Below, piece by piece: positions 41,448 through 44,389 of a stretch of 44,389 nucleotides of DNA. The stretch's first letter is position 1, and each line of letters begins with the position of its first letter. The DNA is from Alphaproteobacteria bacterium UBA7314. Lineage in GTDB: Bacteria; Pseudomonadota; Alphaproteobacteria; MPNO01; UBA830. The notes under the pieces are model-generated. The model did not search any database, was not told where the DNA came from, and was given only the letters and a program-made list of their open reading frames with translations. Where the stretch lies: contig DKQG01000015.1 in the NCBI GenBank assembly GCA_002471575.1, positions 65,919 through 110,307 of the forward strand, in the 5' to 3' direction. The position numbers and the translations under genes were made by a program.

Positions 41448-43070
41448 CTAGTCCCCCCGCACCTTGCGCACATCGGTATTCGGGACGACCCCTGTCCGCC
41501 GCTGCTGGTTGGAGCGTTCGCCATTGGCGATCCAGTCGCCGGCAGCGGCGCGTTCGGCAAGCTTGTCCCATTCTACTGACCAGTCGCCCAGCTCGTAGCC
41601 GTGCCAGGGCGGTTCGGGCTTCAAGGGCGGTAGCCCCAGCTGCTCCCACAACGCCTTAGCGTGTTCCATATATTCGCGCTTTGGCAGCGCCACGGGTGCC
41701 ATGTTGGCTTTAAGCGTGGCATCGATGGCTAGCGTTGCGTCTTCGGCGGCACCGGTCTTGGGTCCGTGCCCCAGCGGCCGGTGCTTTATCAGCTCGCAAT
41801 CCTCTGCAAGGTTGGCGCGATAGCTCATTGCCCAGAACACGGCATCGAGATTGTTCGGATCGATATCATCGTTTACCGCGATCACGTATTTGCCGACGGG
41901 CTCCTGGAACGACATCGCGCCGTATAAGGCACGCCAGATCTCGGTGCGCGCCGTCTCGCGGGCGACCTGGATCACGACGACTTTGCGCAGATTGGTCAGC
42001 GGCTCGTGCATGCCGACCCGCACCACGCCGCTGATGCCGAGATGATCGCGCAGGTGATTGAGAAATAACGGCTCGTATGCCACGCGCTTTATGACGGAGG
42101 ACTCAGACGGTGTGACCTGGCTGATGATCGACGTAAACACCGCATTCTTCTTCCGGGTGATCGCTGTGACTTTCAGGATAAAGTTGAATTCCTCCAAGTT
42201 GATATAGCCGTGGCTCTCGCCGAATGGACCCTCGGGCTCGAAATACTCGGGGTCGAGTAGTCCTTCGATAACAATCTCGGCATCAGCCGGCACCATCAGA
42301 TCCGACGTCCGCGCCTTCGAGATGCGGATCGGGGCGCCGGCGATGCCGCCGGCGACACCCAGTTCGTCGACGTCTTTTGGTAATTTTTGAGGCCCACAAT
42401 AGGCAACCGGCGGGGGACAGCCGATCACCATCGCAATCGGCATAGCTTCCCCGCGGACCCTGTATTTCTCCCAATGCGCGGTGCCGCCCTGACCCAGGTT
42501 CATAAACAACTTCAACCCGATCCGGTCGGGCGCTTTGAGCCCGCCGCGATAGGTGCCGAGGTTTTGGATACCACTGTCGGGATCGCGGGTGACGCAGGCG
42601 GTGGCGGTCAGATACGGCGCGGAATCATATCCCGGCGTCGAAACCGGCACCGGAAGAGCATCCAGCCCGTTGCCGAATTTCAGGTCATCTCCTTCGAAGA
42701 CCAACTCCTGGCAGGGTGGATTCACGGTTTCTACCGGCGGGATCGGATTGGCGATGGCGTTCGCCCAGCATTCGCCGATGTTTTCGACAGGCACGCCCAT
42801 GCCTACGGAATAGATTGCTGCATTGCCCGCCAGCGCGCCGGTAACGACGGGAATATCGAATTCACGGCCCGCCGCGCCGGTGACGTTCGTGAACAGGAAT
42901 GCCCTGCGCTCCATCTCCGCAATGCCGCCGCGAAACTGCCATCTCACCAACGGACTCAATTCGGAGTCTTTGTCGATCGGGGCGTCGATGGCGGTCAGCA
43001 GCCCGGCCGCTTCAAGCGCCGCCAGATGGTCCTGCAGATCGTTGTAACCGCGCGATTTGGCGTCTTTCAT
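41448..43070 (-). CDS. UbiD-family prenylated-FMN decarboxylase
   Basis: A 540-residue decarboxylase of the UbiD family, which uses prenylated FMN to (de)carboxylate unsaturated or aromatic acids. The conserved region includes NLGQGGTAHWEKYRVRG and MPIAMVIGCPPPVAY, with EPEGPFGESHGYINLEEF carrying the catalytic and metal-binding glutamates. The ATG at 43070 has a strong GGGGAGGGA site upstream; a much longer frame continuing to 44309 is antisense to the next gene and is rejected. The cofactor enzyme UbiX is not in the window. It is divergent from an MDR gene; whether it shares a pathway with the downstream operon is not certain. Substrate unknown. Confidence 0.93.
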   Translation of the reverse strand: MKDAKSRGYNDLQDHLAALEAAGLLTAIDAPIDKDSELSPLVRWQFRGGIAEMERRAFLFTNVTGAAGREFDIPVVTGALAGNAAIYSVGMGVPVENIGECWANAIANPIPPVETVNPPCQELVFEGDDLKFGNGLDALPVPVSTPGYDSAPYLTATACVTRDPDSGIQNLGTYRGGLKAPDRIGLKLFMNLGQGGTAHWEKYRVRGEAMPIAMVIGCPPPVAYCGPQKLPKDVDELGVAGGIAGAPIRISKARTSDLMVPADAEIVIEGLLDPEYFEPEGPFGESHGYINLEEFNFILKVTAITRKKNAVFTSIISQVTPSESSVIKRVAYEPLFLNHLRDHLGISGVVRVGMHEPLTNLRKVVVIQVARETARTEIWRALYGAMSFQEPVGKYVIAVNDDIDPNNLDAVFWAMSYRANLAEDCELIKHRPLGHGPKTGAAEDATLAIDATLKANMAPVALPKREYMEHAKALWEQLGLPPLKPEPPWHGYELGDWSVEWDKLAERAAAGDWIANGERSNQQRRTGVVPNTDVRKVRGD

Positions 43071-43190
43071 TGGTGTCCCTCCCCTGAAGGCATGATGATG
43101 TTGAGAGATGCGACGGGCAAGGGCAGACGACAAGCCACTGCTTCGTTGATAGATTTGAGCCAACTTAACCCAAAAACGGGAAACACAAGA
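43071..43190. promoter_or_regulatory. divergent promoter region of ubiD and MDR genes
   Basis: 120 bases separate the two divergent starts. The Shine-Dalgarno site of ubiD is at the left edge; the MDR gene has only a weak one (GGGAAACACAAG). A locally A/T-rich stretch near 43140-43180 probably holds the promoters. No symmetrical operator was recognised. Confidence 0.4.
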
Positions 43191-44165
43191 ATGAAAGCGG
43201 CAGTCGTCGGAGAACATGGGCTTGAAATCAAAGAGGTCGACGAACCGAAACCGAAACCGAACGAAGTTCTGGTCCGAGTCCGCGCCTGCGGCATGAACCG
43301 GGCCGATGCGATGGTCGCCAGCGGCATGGCCCATGGCCGCGCCGGCGGACCCGGCACCATTCCCGGGATCGAATTCGTCGGCGAAGTTGTCGAGGTCGGC
43401 GACGAGGCGCAGGGCGTGAAACCGGGCGACCGCGTAATGTGTTCCGGGACGACGGGCTGGGCCGAGTACGCAGTCGCCGATTGGGGACGGGCCGTCCCGC
43501 TGCCAGCCAACAACATGACATGGACACAGGCCTCGACCATGCCGGTCGCGTTGCAGACCATGCACAACGCTGAGGTCACGGCAGGCCGCTTCAAGGCGGG
43601 CGAAGCTATTATGATACAGGGTGCCAGCACGGGTGTCGGACTTATGGGGCTTCAGATCGCGAAGGCACTCGGTGCGAAACTGGTCGTCGGATCGTCCACC
43701 AACCCGGAACGCCGTGCGCGTCTCGGCGAATTTGGCGCCGATCTCGCCGTCGATTCCACCGACAGAGGCTGGGTCGATCGAGTGTTGGAGGCCACGGGTG
43801 GCGATGGCGTCGACCTCATCGTCGACCAGATATCGGGATACGTGGCCAACGCCAATCTTGCTGCCACGAAGATCCTGGGGCGGATCGTCAATGTCGGGCG
43901 GCTGGGCGGTTTCACCAGCGAATTCAACTTCGACCTGCATGCCATGCGGCGCATCGACTATATCGGCGTCACCTTCCGCACCCGGTCGGTGGAAGAAGTT
44001 CGCGATATCGTACAGGCCATGAAAAACGATCTGTGGGCTGCTGTCGAAGCCGGCGACCTGTCCCTGCCAATCGACAGTGAATACGCGCTGGACGACGCGG
44101 CGGAGGCCGTCGAATACATGAAAGCAAACAAGCACTTCGGGAAGATCGTGCTGAACGTGGACTAG
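43191..44165 (+). CDS. zinc-free MDR quinone oxidoreductase-like protein
   Basis: A 324-residue medium-chain dehydrogenase/reductase of the quinone oxidoreductase (Qor/YhdH-like) type. The N-terminus MKAAVVGEHGLEIKEVDEP and VRACGMNRADAMVASGMA (about residues 28-45) are typical; the nucleotide-binding motif is GASTGVGLMGLQIAKALGA (about residues 145-163). Structural and catalytic zinc cysteines are absent, so it should be an NADPH-dependent reductase acting on quinones or enones. The ATG at 43191 is the right start; the longer frame from 42387 overlaps ubiD antisense. It shares a control region with ubiD. Confidence 0.9.
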   Translation: MKAAVVGEHGLEIKEVDEPKPKPNEVLVRVRACGMNRADAMVASGMAHGRAGGPGTIPGIEFVGEVVEVGDEAQGVKPGDRVMCSGTTGWAEYAVADWGRAVPLPANNMTWTQASTMPVALQTMHNAEVTAGRFKAGEAIMIQGASTGVGLMGLQIAKALGAKLVVGSSTNPERRARLGEFGADLAVDSTDRGWVDRVLEATGGDGVDLIVDQISGYVANANLAATKILGRIVNVGRLGGFTSEFNFDLHAMRRIDYIGVTFRTRSVEEVRDIVQAMKNDLWAAVEAGDLSLPIDSEYALDDAAEAVEYMKANKHFGKIVLNVD

Positions 44166-44186
44166 AACGGGGTACAACGCCGGGCC

Positions 44187-44312
44187 ATGACGTGGACGAT
44201 CGAGCCACCGGTCTGTCTGGCCGTCCTGACGGCGATCTCCACCGCCGCCGCTATTTCTAGCCTTCTGCGGATGCCGGTATACCGCTGGTTCATGCGCCGC
44301 CAGTTCCATTAG
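44187..44312 (+). CDS. possible small membrane ORF at the window end
   Basis: A 41-codon frame with one hydrophobic stretch (LAVLTAISTAAAISSLL) and a basic end. After its TAG the same frame continues (LIEAVGTKGYVGVLMVIQMP) to the edge of the window. The second part vaguely recalls the N-terminus of DedA-type membrane proteins. It could be the start of a real gene, or another relic. Confidence is low. Confidence 0.2.
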   Translation: MTWTIEPPVCLAVLTAISTAAAISSLLRMPVYRWFMRRQFH

Positions 44313-44389
44313 TTGATCGAGGCCGTGGGCACCAAGGGCTACGTTGGTGTCCTGATGGTGATCCAGATGCCGGAGATGGATGTTTTTAC

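Noticed and set aside
41299..41649. Extension of the sixth EamA protein through the palindromic repeat
   Set aside because: The extra residues are a translation of the repeat (PAKAGIF, DPRLRGDD) and of sequence antisense to ubiD.
42387..43190. A long plus-strand frame in front of the MDR gene
   Set aside because: It is antisense to ubiD, and the MDR protein begins in the normal way at 43191.
41448..44309. A 953-codon minus-strand frame running through ubiD and beyond
   Set aside because: The part above 43070 is antisense to the MDR gene and has no family character; ubiD has a strong ribosome site at 43070.

Overview
The window reads as a chromosomal segment of a free-living, GC-rich alphaproteobacterium. 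The assignment to a marine or soil Rhodospirillales-like lineage is an inference. It rests on the moderately high GC content, a TRAP transporter, a cytoplasmic SoeABC-type sulfite dehydrogenase with a persulfide dioxygenase, an alphaproteobacterial-style GreB, arrays of TauD/PhyH dioxygenases and EamA transporters, and a dispersed palindromic repeat of the kind common in this class. I see no rRNA, tRNA, CRISPR array, phage or insertion sequence.

Layout from left to right. (1) 0.2-7.0 kb, minus strand: an orphan CoxL/xanthine-dehydrogenase-type molybdenum hydroxylase large subunit, a YhbW-like flavin monooxygenase, and a dctPQM TRAP transporter with a strong hairpin between dctP and dctQ. (2) 7.3-13.0 kb: an inorganic sulfur module. 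A persulfide dioxygenase (sulfite-producing) is divergent from soeABC, a membrane-bound sulfite:quinone dehydrogenase. A multiply frameshifted HPt-receiver relic follows. (3) 13.8-22.5 kb: an alpha/beta hydrolase coupled to a luciferase-like monooxygenase, an arfB / GatC-like / amidase operon, greB with an apparently missing start, a cysteine-motif protein of unknown function, and a marR-emrA-emrB efflux operon. (4) 22.6-28.3 kb, plus strand: three tandem TauD-type and two PhyH-type Fe(II)/2-oxoglutarate dioxygenase genes, broken by a dead GIY-YIG gene and a palindromic repeat, then a second alpha/beta hydrolase. (5) 28.3-29.7 kb: a graveyard holding a stomatin/NfeD chimeric relic, a membrane-anchored unknown protein and a metallophosphoesterase relic. 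(6) 29.7-33.9 kb: a GMC oxidoreductase and an HpaB-type hydroxylase, the latter divergent from a MarR regulator. (7) 33.9-38.5 kb: five EamA/DMT transporter paralogues head to tail. (8) 38.5-44.2 kb: a tightly overlapping minus-strand operon (a sixth EamA protein, a tartrate/D-malate dehydrogenase-like enzyme, a glutathione transferase and a zinc-ribbon protein), a UbiD decarboxylase, and a divergent medium-chain dehydrogenase/reductase.

How the genes fit together. Most live genes import or export small molecules or oxidise them with oxygen: five Fe(II)/2OG enzymes, two luciferase-like monooxygenases, HpaB, GMC and a molybdenum hydroxylase. This looks like an accessory catabolic region built by local gene duplication (3 TauD, 2 PhyH, 6 EamA). 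The many small relics show that genes are also being lost here. The best defined pathway is persulfide to sulfite to sulfate (Pdo plus SoeABC). The least explained architecture is the five-gene EamA array and the dioxygenase array. Substrates for both are unknown.
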